DNA of 64,000 nt. It comes from Amorphoplanes digitatis (GTDB lineage Bacteria; Actinomycetota; Actinomycetes; Mycobacteriales; Micromonosporaceae). The stretch is taken from the NCBI RefSeq assembly GCF_014205335.1, contig NZ_JACHNH010000001.1, positions 2,908,501 to 2,972,500 on the forward strand, read 5' to 3'. Of this stretch, positions 8,587 to 17,332 are shown piece after piece. The notes below the pieces were generated by a model that had not been told where the DNA came from, ran no database searches, and worked only from the letters and a program-made list of their open reading frames with translations. Made by a program: the position numbers and the translations under genes. Each line of letters begins with the position of its first letter. Positions within the stretch are counted from its first letter, which is position 1.

Positions 8587-9348
8587 TCAGGCCACCGGGA
8601 AGTCGAAGTAGGTCGACCGGTACGGCTCACCGTCGAGCGTGTAGTGCCACCACTCGTGCGAGTAGTTGGTGAATCCGGCCGCGGTCATGGCGTCGCGCAG
8701 GAGCAGGCGGTTGGCGCGGCGCACGCCGGTCACCCGCGGGTCGAGGGTGGCGGCGAGCGGGTCGAAGCAGTCGTAGCCCGTACCCATGTCGATGGAATTG
8801 TCGCGGAAGCGACGGCCGTGGGGTGCGTAGCAGGGCACGAGGGCCTGTCCGGGCACGTACCGCGGCTCGGTGGCGGCCGGCAGCCGGACGAGCGTCAGGT
8901 CGACGGTGCTGCCGCGGCTGTGTCCCGACCGGTGTGCCAGGTAGCCGTCGGCGAACAGCGTGGACTTGGCGACCCGCGGGTAGAACTCGCCCTTCATCCG
9001 GTTGTCGGCGGCGTTGCCGGCCCAGGCGGCGAAGTCGTTCACCGCGCGCTGCGGGCGGTAGCAGTCGTAGACCTTCAGGGTGTAGCCCCGCGGGCGCAAC
9101 CTGCTCTGCGCCGTCTTCAGCGCCGACGCCGTCCTGCGGGTCAGGAGGCATCGTGGCGCCGAGTAACCCCGGACGGGGCGGCCGACGAAGTTGTGCGTCC
9201 CCGCGTACCGGATGTCGTGCAGGATCGTCGGGTCGACGGCGGCGAGATCGACGAAGGTGGCCGGTACCGCCGGCGTGGCGGCGGCCGGCGCCGGCGCGGC
9301 GAGCAGGGAGGCGAGCAGCAGGGTCAGGGCGGCGAGGCGACGTGTCAC
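8587..9348 (-). CDS. Secreted D-alanyl-D-alanine dipeptidase (VanX/M15D-like)
   Basis: A 253-residue zinc peptidase with an N-terminal signal peptide (about 25 residues, ending APAAA). The M15 motif S-x-H-x-x-G-x-x-x-D is present as SGHSRGSTVDL, and the C-terminal SHEWWHYTL gives the catalytic Glu and third zinc His. VanX enzymes cut D-Ala-D-Ala; secreted versions more likely recycle wall peptides than give vancomycin resistance, and no vanHA partners are nearby. Confidence 0.85.
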   Translation of the reverse strand: MTRRLAALTLLLASLLAAPAPAAATPAVPATFVDLAAVDPTILHDIRYAGTHNFVGRPVRGYSAPRCLLTRRTASALKTAQSRLRPRGYTLKVYDCYRPQRAVNDFAAWAGNAADNRMKGEFYPRVAKSTLFADGYLAHRSGHSRGSTVDLTLVRLPAATEPRYVPGQALVPCYAPHGRRFRDNSIDMGTGYDCFDPLAATLDPRVTGVRRANRLLLRDAMTAAGFTNYSHEWWHYTLDGEPYRSTYFDFPVA

Positions 9349-9382
9349 GGCACGAGAGTATGGGACTTTTGCCCGCTGATGG

Positions 9383-10156
9383 TCAGTATCTGGTGTATCT
9401 GACCCAGTCGTAGCGGGCGGTCAGCGGCGCACCGGGATAGGAGAACGCGCCCAGCCAGGCGTCGGCGTCGATGCCCGGCCAGAGGCTCATCATGATTCGC
9501 TGCGGGTGGGTCGGCAGCGCGCCGCGCGAGCCGTCCTCCTGGTGGACGAGCCGGCCGTCGACGAACCACCTGATCGCGTCGCGCCGCCAGTCGATGGCGT
9601 AGACGTGGTACGCGGCCGAGGCGTCGAAGCCCAGGTCGACGACGGTCTCGTGGTCACCCTCGCCGTCGGTGAAGTAGTTGGTCTGCATCTGGTTGGTGTT
9701 CTTCCCGAGGATCTCCACGTCGATCTCGTCCCAGGGATGGTCGTCGGTCGGTCCGGTGTAGGTGAAGAACGCGGTCACGACGCCGGAGCTCTTGACGGCC
9801 TTCATCCGCGCCTCGAAACGGCCGTAGGAGTAGAGCTCGTTGGTGCGGTACTCGCCGGAGGCGTACGGCTTGCCCGAGCACCCGCCCGGGCAGGTCGCGG
9901 CGCTGAGGTTGATGCTCGTGACGCCGGCCCTGAACCGGACGTGGTCGGCGCGCCAGCCGGCGTTGAACATGCCGCCGTTGCTCCAGCCGTCGGCCGGGTG
10001 CCAGTGGACGGCGTCGTCCCGGTCGAGGTGGCCGACGAAGCTGCCGCCGGTCGAGGTCTCGGCCGGCCCGTTGTCGGCCGCGGTCACCGCGGCGACGACG
10101 ATGCCGATAGCGGCGAGCGTCAGCCTGACCGCGGTGCGAGATCGCGTTCTGAACAC
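9383..10156 (-). CDS. Secreted glycoside hydrolase family 16 (licheninase-like)
   Basis: A 257-residue extracellular beta-glucanase. After a signal peptide (about residues 1-27) it has the GH16 catalytic motif E-I-D-x-E in DEIDVEILG, preceded by YTGPTDDHPW and followed by NYFTDGEGDHE and IMMSLWPGI, a pattern close to bacterial beta-1,3-1,4-glucanases. Start is GTG at 10154-10156 with AAAGGGGG 6 nt ahead on the minus strand. Size matches the catalytic domain alone, with no carbohydrate-binding module. Confidence 0.85.
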   Translation of the reverse strand: MFRTRSRTAVRLTLAAIGIVVAAVTAADNGPAETSTGGSFVGHLDRDDAVHWHPADGWSNGGMFNAGWRADHVRFRAGVTSINLSAATCPGGCSGKPYASGEYRTNELYSYGRFEARMKAVKSSGVVTAFFTYTGPTDDHPWDEIDVEILGKNTNQMQTNYFTDGEGDHETVVDLGFDASAAYHVYAIDWRRDAIRWFVDGRLVHQEDGSRGALPTHPQRIMMSLWPGIDADAWLGAFSYPGAPLTARYDWVRYTRY

Positions 10157-10237
10157 GTATGCCCCCTTTGCGTAGCGAGTCTGTCATGATCTTGAGTTCG
10201 CGGGGTGTTGTCGTACCGGTGTGGTGAGCTTGCGGCC

Positions 10238-10696
10238 ATGGGTGTCCTCTACGACTACTTCCGTGTTGCCGGCGACGCCGCGGCGGTCCAGCTGATGCAT
10301 GAGACCGAGGGCGGGCCGGTCGCCCGCGAGGGCGCGACGGTCGACGCGATCGACCTCAAGGGAATCGAGCCGGTGGTGACCCTCGGCCGGCTGGTCGCGC
10401 TCGCCGCTGACGTCCCGTGGGACGCCGGCCTCGTCGACACCGGGCTGCTCTGGAGCGGCGGGGAGGAGGGCCCCTGGCTGATGTCGATCGAGGACACCGT
10501 GCGGGACACGCTCGCCTCGATCACCGGCGGCGAGCGGTCGGCGTGGCTGTCGGCCCAATGGGGCCGGACGGAGGAGCTGGCCTGGGACGGCCCCCTGCCC
10601 GACGACCGGATGCTGCCGGCGATCGAGGAGATCGCCGGCCTGGCCCGGCGCGCCCGGGACGCGGGCGAGCACCTCTACTGCTGGTGCTGCCTGTGA
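10238..10696 (+). CDS. Conserved actinobacterial protein with C-terminal YCWxC
   Basis: A 152-residue cytoplasmic protein opening MGVLYDYFRVAGD and ending LYCWCCL. The same ending, and a loosely similar opening, occur in the gene at 43,203-43,631, so the window holds two members of one family. Function is unknown. The stop codon overlaps the GTG start of the next gene (GTGA), which indicates translational coupling. Confidence 0.65.
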   Translation: MGVLYDYFRVAGDAAAVQLMHETEGGPVAREGATVDAIDLKGIEPVVTLGRLVALAADVPWDAGLVDTGLLWSGGEEGPWLMSIEDTVRDTLASITGGERSAWLSAQWGRTEELAWDGPLPDDRMLPAIEEIAGLARRARDAGEHLYCWCCL

Positions 10697-11049
10697 CCGG
10701 CGATCCGCCGCCCGTCGTCCTCGTCGACGACCTGCGCTCGTTCGCCGACGGCCGCGCCGCCGCGGTGGCACGCACCAGCGCGGCCGGCGTGCTGCTCCTC
10801 GAGCGCTACCGCCACCGGCGGCTGGAGCAGCTCTGGCTCGACCATGACCTCGGCGGGGACGACACGATCTGGCCGGTCGTGGAGGTCCTGGAGCGGGCCG
10901 CCTTCGAGGGACGGCCGTTCGACATCGGCGTCGTCAACATCCACTCCGCCAATCCGGCCGGTGCCGGGAAAATGGCACAGGCCCTGCGGCGCTGGGGTTA
11001 CGACGTCCGGATCGCCTCGGGGTCCGCGGAGGTCGGCTATCCGGGGTGA
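10693..11049 (+). CDS. Cyclic-phosphate processing receiver-domain protein
   Basis: A 118-residue protein with the LVDDLRSF start, the LDHDLGGDDTIW motif and HSANPAGAGKM, which together resemble the cyclic-phosphate processing receiver family. These proteins have a response-regulator fold without a DNA-binding domain and are linked to nucleotide or RNA 2',3'-cyclic phosphate metabolism. The start GTG lies in the stop of the preceding gene. Confidence 0.6.
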   Translation: MTGDPPPVVLVDDLRSFADGRAAAVARTSAAGVLLLERYRHRRLEQLWLDHDLGGDDTIWPVVEVLERAAFEGRPFDIGVVNIHSANPAGAGKMAQALRRWGYDVRIASGSAEVGYPG

Positions 11050-11054
11050 CCGGA

Positions 11055-12362
11055 TCACACCCTGGCGCCGCGGCGGCGGATGATCGCGCGGCCGCCGCGG
11101 GCCGGTGCGTTGGCGATGCCGCGGGAGTGCCAGCGCTCGTCGGGCTCGTCGGTCGGCAGCAGGACGACGTCGCGCAGCATGGTGCGCAGGACGACGTCGA
11201 TCTCCATGTTCGCGAACGCGGCGCCGATGCAGCGCCGGCTGCCGCCGCCGAACGGGATCCACCGGTACAGGTCCGGCCGGGTGCCCTGGAACCGGCTCGG
11301 ATCGAAGGCCAGCGGGTTCGGGAACACCGACCCGTCCTCGTGGAGCAGCGCGATGCTGACCAGGATCGTGTAGCCCTTCGGCACGACCCACGGGCCGAGC
11401 CGAAGGCTTTCGGACTTCACCTGCCGCCCCACGAAGTCGATCACCGGCCGGGAGCGTTCCACCTCGAGGATCGTCGCCTCGCGCAGGGCGCTGCCGCCCG
11501 CGTCCGCCTCGTCGACGAGCGCGCCGAGGATCGCCGGGTGGCGGCGCAGCCGCTCGACCGCCCAGGCGAGCGTGGTCGCCGTCGTCTCGTGCCCGGCGGC
11601 GAGCAGCGTGAGCAGCTGGTCGGCGATGTCGCTGTGGCTCATGCGGGTGCCGTCGTCGTAGCGGCTGAGCAGCATCAGTGCGAGGATGTCGTCGTGCTCC
11701 TCGAGGGCGGGATCCCGCTCGGCCTTGCTGATCAGCCGTGCCACGATGTCGTCGTACTCGCGGCGGACGGCCGCGAACCGGCCCCACGGACCCCACCGTC
11801 CGAGGTCGACCTTCGGCTCGGGCAGCACCGCCAGCCACGAGCCGATCTTCATCATCCGTGGCAGCAACTCGCGCAGCGCGGCGAACTCGGCACCCTCGGC
11901 GCCGAACACCGCGCGCAGGATGATGTTGAGCGTGATCCGGGTCATCGAACCAAGCGTGGGAAAGGCGCGGCCCTCCGGCCAGGACGCCATCTCCCGCACC
12001 GCCTCGTCTTCGACGATCTTCTCGTACGCGCTCAGCCGCCGGCCGTGGAACGGCGGCACCAGCAGCTTGCGCCGCCGGTGGTGCTCCTCGCCGCCGAGCG
12101 CGAACAACGAGCCGGGGCCGAGCACCTTGCCGAGATTCCGGACCGGATTGTCCGCGGCCTCGAAGCCGGCCATGAACAGCTGTTTGATCTCGTCCGGGCC
12201 GCTGATGACCAGGGCCCGGCCGTAGGGCGGAAGGTTCACGGTGAACGTGTCGCCGTAGCGGTCCCGCATCCGGTCCATCCCGCGCCGGTTGACGGTCAGC
12301 GCGTAGGCGGTCTGCACCAGCGGGGGAACCGTCGGGCCGGGAGGGAGCGTGACGACGGTCAT
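11055..12362 (-). CDS. Cytochrome P450
   Basis: A complete 435-residue P450 monooxygenase. Motifs in order: I-helix AAGHETTATTL, ExxR as EVER, and the haem loop FGGGSRRCIGAAFA with the thiolate Cys. GGAGGT lies 7-10 nt before the ATG at 12360-12362. It is divergent from a TetR gene and the shared 98-bp region has a 10-bp inverted repeat, so it is probably repressed by that regulator. It is not part of the peptide cluster as far as I can see. Substrate unknown. Confidence 0.92.
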   Translation of the reverse strand: MTVVTLPPGPTVPPLVQTAYALTVNRRGMDRMRDRYGDTFTVNLPPYGRALVISGPDEIKQLFMAGFEAADNPVRNLGKVLGPGSLFALGGEEHHRRRKLLVPPFHGRRLSAYEKIVEDEAVREMASWPEGRAFPTLGSMTRITLNIILRAVFGAEGAEFAALRELLPRMMKIGSWLAVLPEPKVDLGRWGPWGRFAAVRREYDDIVARLISKAERDPALEEHDDILALMLLSRYDDGTRMSHSDIADQLLTLLAAGHETTATTLAWAVERLRRHPAILGALVDEADAGGSALREATILEVERSRPVIDFVGRQVKSESLRLGPWVVPKGYTILVSIALLHEDGSVFPNPLAFDPSRFQGTRPDLYRWIPFGGGSRRCIGAAFANMEIDVVLRTMLRDVVLLPTDEPDERWHSRGIANAPARGGRAIIRRRGARV

Positions 12363-12378
12363 GTGATGAGACCTCCGG

Positions 12379-12404
12379 TGCCTGGTACACGAGCGTACCG
12401 GGCA
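12379..12404. promoter_or_regulatory. Inverted-repeat operator between P450 and TetR genes
   Basis: Half-sites TGCCTGGTAC and GTACCGGGCA flank a 6-bp spacer; they are complementary at 9 of 10 positions. The repeat lies 17 bp upstream of the P450 start codon and within the divergent intergenic region, the expected place for a TetR-family operator controlling both genes. Confidence 0.7.
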
Positions 12405-12460
12405 ATGATACGCTTAGGCACCATTTCGGACAAGTGCATCGCCCGGATGGGGGGAGTGGC

Positions 12461-13099
12461 GTGATCATCGCGCAGCACGAAGCCGCCGCGGCCGCACCGG
12501 AGGACGCGGGCGATTACCGCCGGCGCCTGCTCGACGGCCTGGCCGGGTCGATCGTGGACGTCGGCTACCGGAACACCACGGTCGCCGACATCGTGCGCCG
12601 GGCGCGTACCTCCCGGCGCACCTTCTACGCGCACTTCCCGGACCGGGAGGCCTGCTACGCCGCGCTGCTCGCCGACGAGAACCGGCGGATGATCGACCAG
12701 ATCACCGCCGCCGTCGACCCGGCCGCACCCTGGACCGCCCAGGTGCGGCAGGCCGTCGAGGCCTGGATCGCCTGCGCCGAGTCCCGGCCCGAGATCACGC
12801 TCAGCTGGATCCGCGACCTGCCGTCGCTCGGCGCGGCGGCCCGCGACCTGCAACGCGACCGCCAGGAAGCCTTCGTCACCATGATCCAGGCGCTCTGTGC
12901 CACCGAGGCCTGGAGCGCCGTCCGCGCGGGCCCGGTCTCCCGGCAACTCGCGATCATGCTGCTCGGCGGCCTCCGCGAACTCACGGCCACGACCGTGGAG
13001 GACGGCGGACGCCTGCGCGACAACACGGAGTTCGCCATCCGCGCCAGCGCCGCCCTGCTCGGCCCGGGCCCGGATCTGTCACCCCCGCCGGCCCACTGA
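12461..13099 (+). CDS. TetR family transcriptional regulator
   Basis: A 212-residue repressor. The N-terminal helix-turn-helix is visible as TVADIVRRARTSRRTFYAHFPDRE (positions about 40-63, key residues T-x-x-x-I-x-R-x-A-x-x-S-x-x-T-F-Y-x-x-F). The remaining helices form the ligand-binding domain. GTG at 12461 follows GGGGGAG; the upstream GTG at 12434 lacks a ribosome site. Divergent from the P450 gene, its likely target. Confidence 0.88.
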   Translation: MIIAQHEAAAAAPEDAGDYRRRLLDGLAGSIVDVGYRNTTVADIVRRARTSRRTFYAHFPDREACYAALLADENRRMIDQITAAVDPAAPWTAQVRQAVEAWIACAESRPEITLSWIRDLPSLGAAARDLQRDRQEAFVTMIQALCATEAWSAVRAGPVSRQLAIMLLGGLRELTATTVEDGGRLRDNTEFAIRASAALLGPGPDLSPPPAH

Positions 13100-13200
13100 T
13101 ACCGAACGACCCTGGTAGCGCCGGTCGTTGCCGCATACTTTGCCGTGTCCAAGATCTTTGGCGGACGACCGGTCCGGACTGGGCCCGGCCCCTGCCCGCG

Positions 13201-13338
13201 GTGGTCGCGCTCATGGGCCTGGTCACCGGCCTCGTCGGCATCCTGGCCGGCCGCCCGGTCCGCACTCCCGCCCTGATCGCCGGCTTCCTGCTGACCGCCG
13301 TCGGCCTGGTCGCCGGCCGGCTGTTGTCGCCGGCGTAG
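13201..13338 (+). CDS. Possible small membrane protein
   Basis: A 45-codon frame (GTG to TAG) reads VVALMGLVTGLVGIL then a short basic turn and a second hydrophobic stretch LIAGFLLTAVGLVAGRLL, a plausible two-helix hairpin. Coding-like composition begins some codons before the GTG, so this may be a 3' fragment of an older gene. No ribosome site is visible. Confidence 0.3.
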   Translation: MVALMGLVTGLVGILAGRPVRTPALIAGFLLTAVGLVAGRLLSPA

Positions 13339-13367
13339 CCGCACCGTCCCGGTCCGGCGCGCGCGGG

Positions 13368-13898
13368 TCAGAGGTCGAGGTCCTCGATGGCGGGCTGGTC
13401 GACGATGTCGGCGACCAGGTCGTAGAGCTCGGTGGGCAGCAGGTCGCGGAGCTCGTCGAGGGACTCGGCGACGTGCAGGGTGGACTCGGCGGGCGTCCAG
13501 GTCCAGGTCTGGTTGGCGCTCCAGTCGCCGACCCAGGCGCGCCAGCCGGTGTTCCACTTCTCGGCGCCGGGGCCGACGTTGGTGTGTGCCTCGGAGCGTT
13601 CGACGTGGACCACGAACTTCTTGCCGCGGGAGCGGTAGACGTGGAAGGTCTCCGTCCGCTCGTTGGTGGAGCGTTCCCACTGCGCCAGGAGCACGCCGGA
13701 GAACCGCTGCTTGCGGCCCAGGCCCTGGCCGACGCGCACGATGATCTCGTCGTAGCCCTGCTTGCGGCCCTCCTCGATCTCGACGAAGCGGCGCAGCGCC
13801 GAGGTGATCGCCGCCGACAGCGTGCCGCCGGCCAGTTCCTGCGCCCGCTGGTACAGCGGCAGGTCGTCGTCGGAAACGTAGATCGTCTTGTTCGGCAT
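13368..13898 (-). CDS. EXLDI family protein with ribbon-helix-helix-like N-terminus
   Basis: A 176-residue actinobacterial protein. The opening MPNKTIYVSDDDLPLYQRAQ and ITSALRRFVEIEEGRKQG fit a ribbon-helix-helix DNA-binding arm, and the C-terminus IEDLDL matches the E-x-L-D-I signature that names the family. The middle carries a beta-rich domain (HVYRSRGKKFVVHVERSE). GGGAGG lies 7 nt before the ATG at 13896-13898. A GTAC palindrome at 13940-13949 is a candidate self-operator. Confidence 0.75.
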   Translation of the reverse strand: MPNKTIYVSDDDLPLYQRAQELAGGTLSAAITSALRRFVEIEEGRKQGYDEIIVRVGQGLGRKQRFSGVLLAQWERSTNERTETFHVYRSRGKKFVVHVERSEAHTNVGPGAEKWNTGWRAWVGDWSANQTWTWTPAESTLHVAESLDELRDLLPTELYDLVADIVDQPAIEDLDL

Positions 13899-13939
13899 CG
13901 TTCCTCCCTCGAAATCCTGCGGCCGACTATACGCATACT

Positions 13940-13949
13940 TGTACGTACA
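13940..13949. promoter_or_regulatory. Perfect GTAC palindrome upstream of EXLDI gene
   Basis: TGTACGTACA is a perfect 10-bp palindrome 41 bp upstream of the EXLDI start, in an AT-richer patch that probably holds the promoter. Small palindromes of this sort are usual ribbon-helix-helix targets. Autoregulation is inferred. Confidence 0.4.
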
Positions 13950-14015
13950 CGCAATCGGGTGACCGACGTATCTGGCCCGGCGGCGTGGTCTCTGCATGGG
14001 TGGGAGGTGTCAGAG

Positions 14016-15056
14016 ATGACAAGTGGCTACGGAGTGCTGCGCGCGGACCTGGACCGCTGGGTGCGGGAGGACGACCAGTCGACGCCGCACCTGCAGATCA
14101 GGGCGCTGGACCGGACCGGGCAGCCCTGGCGGATCGCGGTGAACGTGCAGTCCGACACCGGCTCGGAGGTCGTCTACTGGCTCGTCGACCCGCTGCTCGA
14201 CCATCCCGTCTCGGCCGGACTCGCGGCCCGGCCGACCGGCTTCAGCACCGCGGCACCCACGCCGGCGGAGGCGCTGGACTATGTGCGTGCCCCGCTGTTC
14301 GACTGGCGGGCCGGCACCGCCCTGCCGGCCAGCGGCAGCGCCTCCGCCGACGACCTCCAGGACCTGCTGGTCCTGCACCTGCAACAGTGCAAGAACGCGG
14401 GCGGCGAGCTGTTCGCGTTCGGCACCAAATTCGACCGCAACCTGCACAAGCCGATCGACGCGCAGTTCGGCAACCTCGACGGCCTGCACGGCATCCACAA
14501 CATCCACCTCAACCAGGGCAACACCGGCCGGCACGCCGGCGACAACGGCGTCCTGCACGACGGCGGCCTGATCCTCGCCCACCCGGACCGCCACGTCGGG
14601 CTCTTCCTGGCGTTCCAGTCCCAGGCGGTGCCGACCGACGACACGGGAAAGCCGGCGGCGCAGTCGCGGCTCATCGCGGAACTGATCGGCGGCCGGCCGG
14701 CGCCGACCCGGCCTCCGGCGGCCACCGGAGACGTCTACCTGGAGCGTGCGCTGCTCAACCCGGCCGGCGACGACGTCGGCAAGGAGGCCGTGGTGATCGG
14801 CAACCTGGCGAACGCCACCGGAAAGCTCGACGGCTGGCGGCTGGTCGACAAATCGGGCCGGGTCACCCCGCTCGACGGCGTCACCCTGGTGCCCGGCGGG
14901 TCGGCGCTGGTCGCGCTCGACGGCACCGGTGTGCAGCTGAGCAACGCCGGTGGCAACCTCGTGCTCCTCGACCACACCGGACGCCAGGTCGACGCGGTCG
15001 TCTTCACCGCCGCGGACACCGCGGCCGGCGACCGCTTCGTGCGCTTCAAGCGCTGA
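14016..15056 (+). CDS. DUF2278 protein with lamin-tail-like C-terminal domain
   Basis: A 346-residue protein. Residues 1-225 match the DUF2278 pattern (GYGVLRADLDRW, GIHNIHLNQGN, NGVLHDGGLILAHPD, FLAFQSQ). Residues 240-346 look like a beta-sandwich lamin-tail domain (LLNPAGDDVGKEAVVIGN, LVDKSGRVTPLDG, DAVVFTAADTAAG). GGGAGGTG sits 8 nt before the ATG. No secretion signal. Function is unknown; DUF2278 proteins have been loosely connected with nuclease-like folds, which I cannot confirm here. Confidence 0.7.
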   Translation: MTSGYGVLRADLDRWVREDDQSTPHLQIRALDRTGQPWRIAVNVQSDTGSEVVYWLVDPLLDHPVSAGLAARPTGFSTAAPTPAEALDYVRAPLFDWRAGTALPASGSASADDLQDLLVLHLQQCKNAGGELFAFGTKFDRNLHKPIDAQFGNLDGLHGIHNIHLNQGNTGRHAGDNGVLHDGGLILAHPDRHVGLFLAFQSQAVPTDDTGKPAAQSRLIAELIGGRPAPTRPPAATGDVYLERALLNPAGDDVGKEAVVIGNLANATGKLDGWRLVDKSGRVTPLDGVTLVPGGSALVALDGTGVQLSNAGGNLVLLDHTGRQVDAVVFTAADTAAGDRFVRFKR

Positions 15057-15058
15057 CC

Positions 15059-16030
15059 CTAGGAGGCCAGGGTTTCGCCGCGCTCGGTGCGGGCGTACAG
15101 GACCGAGCGGCCGGTCCTGGTCCGGGCGACCAGCCCGGCGCGGTGCAGCACGGCGAGGTGCCCGCCGACCCCGCCGAGGCTCATGCCGAGCTGGGCGGCG
15201 AGCTGGCTGGTCGTCGCGGGACCGGCCAGGGCACGCAGGATCGCCGCCCGGCCCGGGCCGATCAGCGGCCCGAGGGCGTCGTCGTGCGGCCCGGCGGACG
15301 GCGGGCCCATGATGTCCGCGACGCCGCGGGCCCGGTAGGCCACGGTGAACGGCCGGTCCGGGTCGGTGCTGATGGCCAGGTTGGTGAAGATCGACGAGAC
15401 GAAGAGCAGGCCGCCGCCGGTGAGCCGGTAGCGGCCGGTGTCGCGGTGCCGGATCGAGATGTCCCCGTTCGCGGTCCAGCTGACGAGCGGGTGCAGGCCC
15501 GCGAGACCCTCGGCCCACCCGTACGCGGCGACGCGGCCGGCCCGCTGCACGACGTCGCGCTCCAGCACCGCCAGCAGCCGCGGCCACTCCGGCTCGACGA
15601 GCGTGCTCCAGGCGGCCTGTAGCGCGTCCGCGAGCCGGTCGACGACGTCGTCGCCGTCCAGGATCCGCCGGGCGTACGCCGGGGGAGCGCGGTGGCCGCG
15701 CAGGTTGAGCTCGAGCTCGGCCCGGGCCCGGTCCAGCGGCGTCGCGCGGACACCGGCCAGCTCGTCGGCGAACGAGCGCCGCGGACCGGTCGGCGGCGGG
15801 TGCAGGAAGTCGGCGTTGTCCTCCGTGCGGAACAGGCTGATCAACGCGCCGACGGCGGGCTCCGCGCGGCGCAGGCCGGCCAGCCGCGGCCGCATCCGCC
15901 GGATCCACGGGCCCAGCACCCCGGCCTGGCTGTGCCCGGTGAGCGTGCGGACGGCGCCCTCGGCCTCGAACAGCGGGGAGATGGCGTAGCGGCAGGCGGC
16001 CACGTCCGCGGGCGAGACCTGTATCAGCAT
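15059..16030 (-). CDS. ArsR family transcriptional regulator (C-terminal HTH)
   Basis: A 323-residue regulator with a long N-terminal region of unknown function (about 240 residues) and a winged helix at the C-terminus: RAAILRALAGPATTSQLAAQ, GMSLGGVGGHLAVLHRAGLV, RTGRSVLYART. This layout is the DUF5937-plus-ArsR arrangement common in actinobacteria. It is divergent from the MFS gene, and an inverted repeat touches its start codon, suggesting autorepression and control of the exporter. Confidence 0.8.
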   Translation of the reverse strand: MLIQVSPADVAACRYAISPLFEAEGAVRTLTGHSQAGVLGPWIRRMRPRLAGLRRAEPAVGALISLFRTEDNADFLHPPPTGPRRSFADELAGVRATPLDRARAELELNLRGHRAPPAYARRILDGDDVVDRLADALQAAWSTLVEPEWPRLLAVLERDVVQRAGRVAAYGWAEGLAGLHPLVSWTANGDISIRHRDTGRYRLTGGGLLFVSSIFTNLAISTDPDRPFTVAYRARGVADIMGPPSAGPHDDALGPLIGPGRAAILRALAGPATTSQLAAQLGMSLGGVGGHLAVLHRAGLVARTRTGRSVLYARTERGETLAS

Positions 16031-16050
16031 GTTTCGCTCACCGTCGAAAC
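16031..16050. promoter_or_regulatory. Inverted repeat between ArsR and MFS genes
   Basis: GTTTCG and CGAAAC form a perfect 6-bp inverted repeat with an 8-bp spacer in the 57-bp divergent region, directly next to the ArsR start. Probable ArsR operator. Confidence 0.55.
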
Positions 16051-16087
16051 TTTAGACGGCGGCCGGCGTTCCGGCCATGGTGGACGC

Positions 16088-17332
16088 GTGACCGCCGAAC
16101 CCCGTGCCACCTACCGTGACGTCTTCGCCGTCGCCGAGTTCCGCGTGCTGCTCGGCACGTTCGCGCTGCTGCTGATCAGCGAGAGCGTCAAGATGCTCGC
16201 CCTGTCGGTGCTCGTCTACGTCGGCACCGGCTCGGCGCTGCTCGCCGCGCTCGCCTACGCGGCCGGGTTCCTGCCGCAGGCGCTCGGCGGCACGCTGCTG
16301 CTCTCGCTGGCCGACCGCTGGCGCCCCCGGCGGCTGCTGGTGGGGTACGACCTGCTGCGCCTCGCCGTCACCGCCGTGCTCGCGCTGACCGTGCTGCCGC
16401 CGGCGGGCGCGATGCTGCTGGTCTTCCTCACCGGCGGGCTGGCGCCGGTGGCGCAGGCCGCCCGGACCGCGCTGCTCGCCGACCTGCTGGCCGGCGACGC
16501 GTATGTGCTGGGCCGCTCGCTGTTCACCGTGACGTCCGGCGCGATGCAGGTGGTCGGTGCGGCGGTCGGCGGGCTGCTGCTGGTGACCGCCGGGCCGGCG
16601 GGCGCGCTGTGGCTGTCCGCGGTGGCGTGCGGCGTGTCCGCGATCGTGGTCCGCTTCGCGTCGGCCGGCCGGCCCGCCCGCTCGGCCGCGGAGGCCGGCG
16701 CGGTCCGGCAGACCTGGCGGGTCAACGGCCGGCTGCTGCGGGACGCCCCACTGCGCCGGCTGCTGCTGGCGCAGTGGCTGCCCGGCGCGCTGATGGTCGG
16801 CGCCGAGGGCGTGGTGGTGCCCTACGCCGCGCAGGCCGGGCGGCCGGGCACCGCCGGGGTGCTGCTGGCGGCGGCCGCGTTCGGCATGCTGACCGGTGAG
16901 TTCCTGGTGGCCCGCCTGGCGCCGCCCGCGCTGCGGGAGCGGCTGACGCCGTGGCTGGCGCTGCTGCTCGGCGTGCCCCTCGCGGCGTTCCTGTTGCGGC
17001 CCGGCCCGGTCGCGGCGGCGGTGATCCTGGCGCTGGCCGCGGCGGGCTTCTCCTACCACCTCGGCCTGGCCCGGCGGTTCCTCGAGGCGGCGCCGCAGCG
17101 GTGGCGTGGTCAGGCGTTCGGGCTCGCGAACACCGGCACGATGGTGTTGCAGGGCCTGGCGATGGCCGGTGCCGGCGCGCTTGCCGAGCTCGTCGCGCCG
17201 GAGGTGGTGATGGCCCTGGCCGGGGGCGCCTCGATCCTCTCGACCCTCGCGCTGTGGCGCACCCTACGACCCGGCCCGCCGCTCCCGGCGGGGCCGCATC
17301 ACGAGCGGCAGGCCGTCGGCGGGGGCCGGTAG
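16088..17332 (+). CDS. MFS transporter
   Basis: A 414-residue protein with about twelve hydrophobic segments. The cytoplasmic loop ADRWRPRRLLVGYD (loop 2-3 motif) and the long arginine-rich central loop are typical of drug/proton antiporters. GTG at 16088 begins VTAEPRATYRDVFAVAEFR just before the first helix. Export under ArsR control is the likely role. Its 3' end overlaps the convergent P450 remnant by 69 bp, which suggests that the remnant's end is not under strong selection. Confidence 0.85.
   Translation: MTAEPRATYRDVFAVAEFRVLLGTFALLLISESVKMLALSVLVYVGTGSALLAALAYAAGFLPQALGGTLLLSLADRWRPRRLLVGYDLLRLAVTAVLALTVLPPAGAMLLVFLTGGLAPVAQAARTALLADLLAGDAYVLGRSLFTVTSGAMQVVGAAVGGLLLVTAGPAGALWLSAVACGVSAIVVRFASAGRPARSAAEAGAVRQTWRVNGRLLRDAPLRRLLLAQWLPGALMVGAEGVVVPYAAQAGRPGTAGVLLAAAAFGMLTGEFLVARLAPPALRERLTPWLALLLGVPLAAFLLRPGPVAAAVILALAAAGFSYHLGLARRFLEAAPQRWRGQAFGLANTGTMVLQGLAMAGAGALAELVAPEVVMALAGGASILSTLALWRTLRPGPPLPAGPHHERQAVGGGR

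Noticed and set aside
8587..9348. VanX-type glycopeptide resistance
   Set aside because: Signal peptide indicates a secreted enzyme and there are no vanH, vanA or vanRS genes nearby.
9383..10156. A second peptide cluster or cell-wall island in region 1
   Set aside because: Deacetylase, dipeptidase and glucanase are simply neighbouring secreted enzymes with separate promoters.
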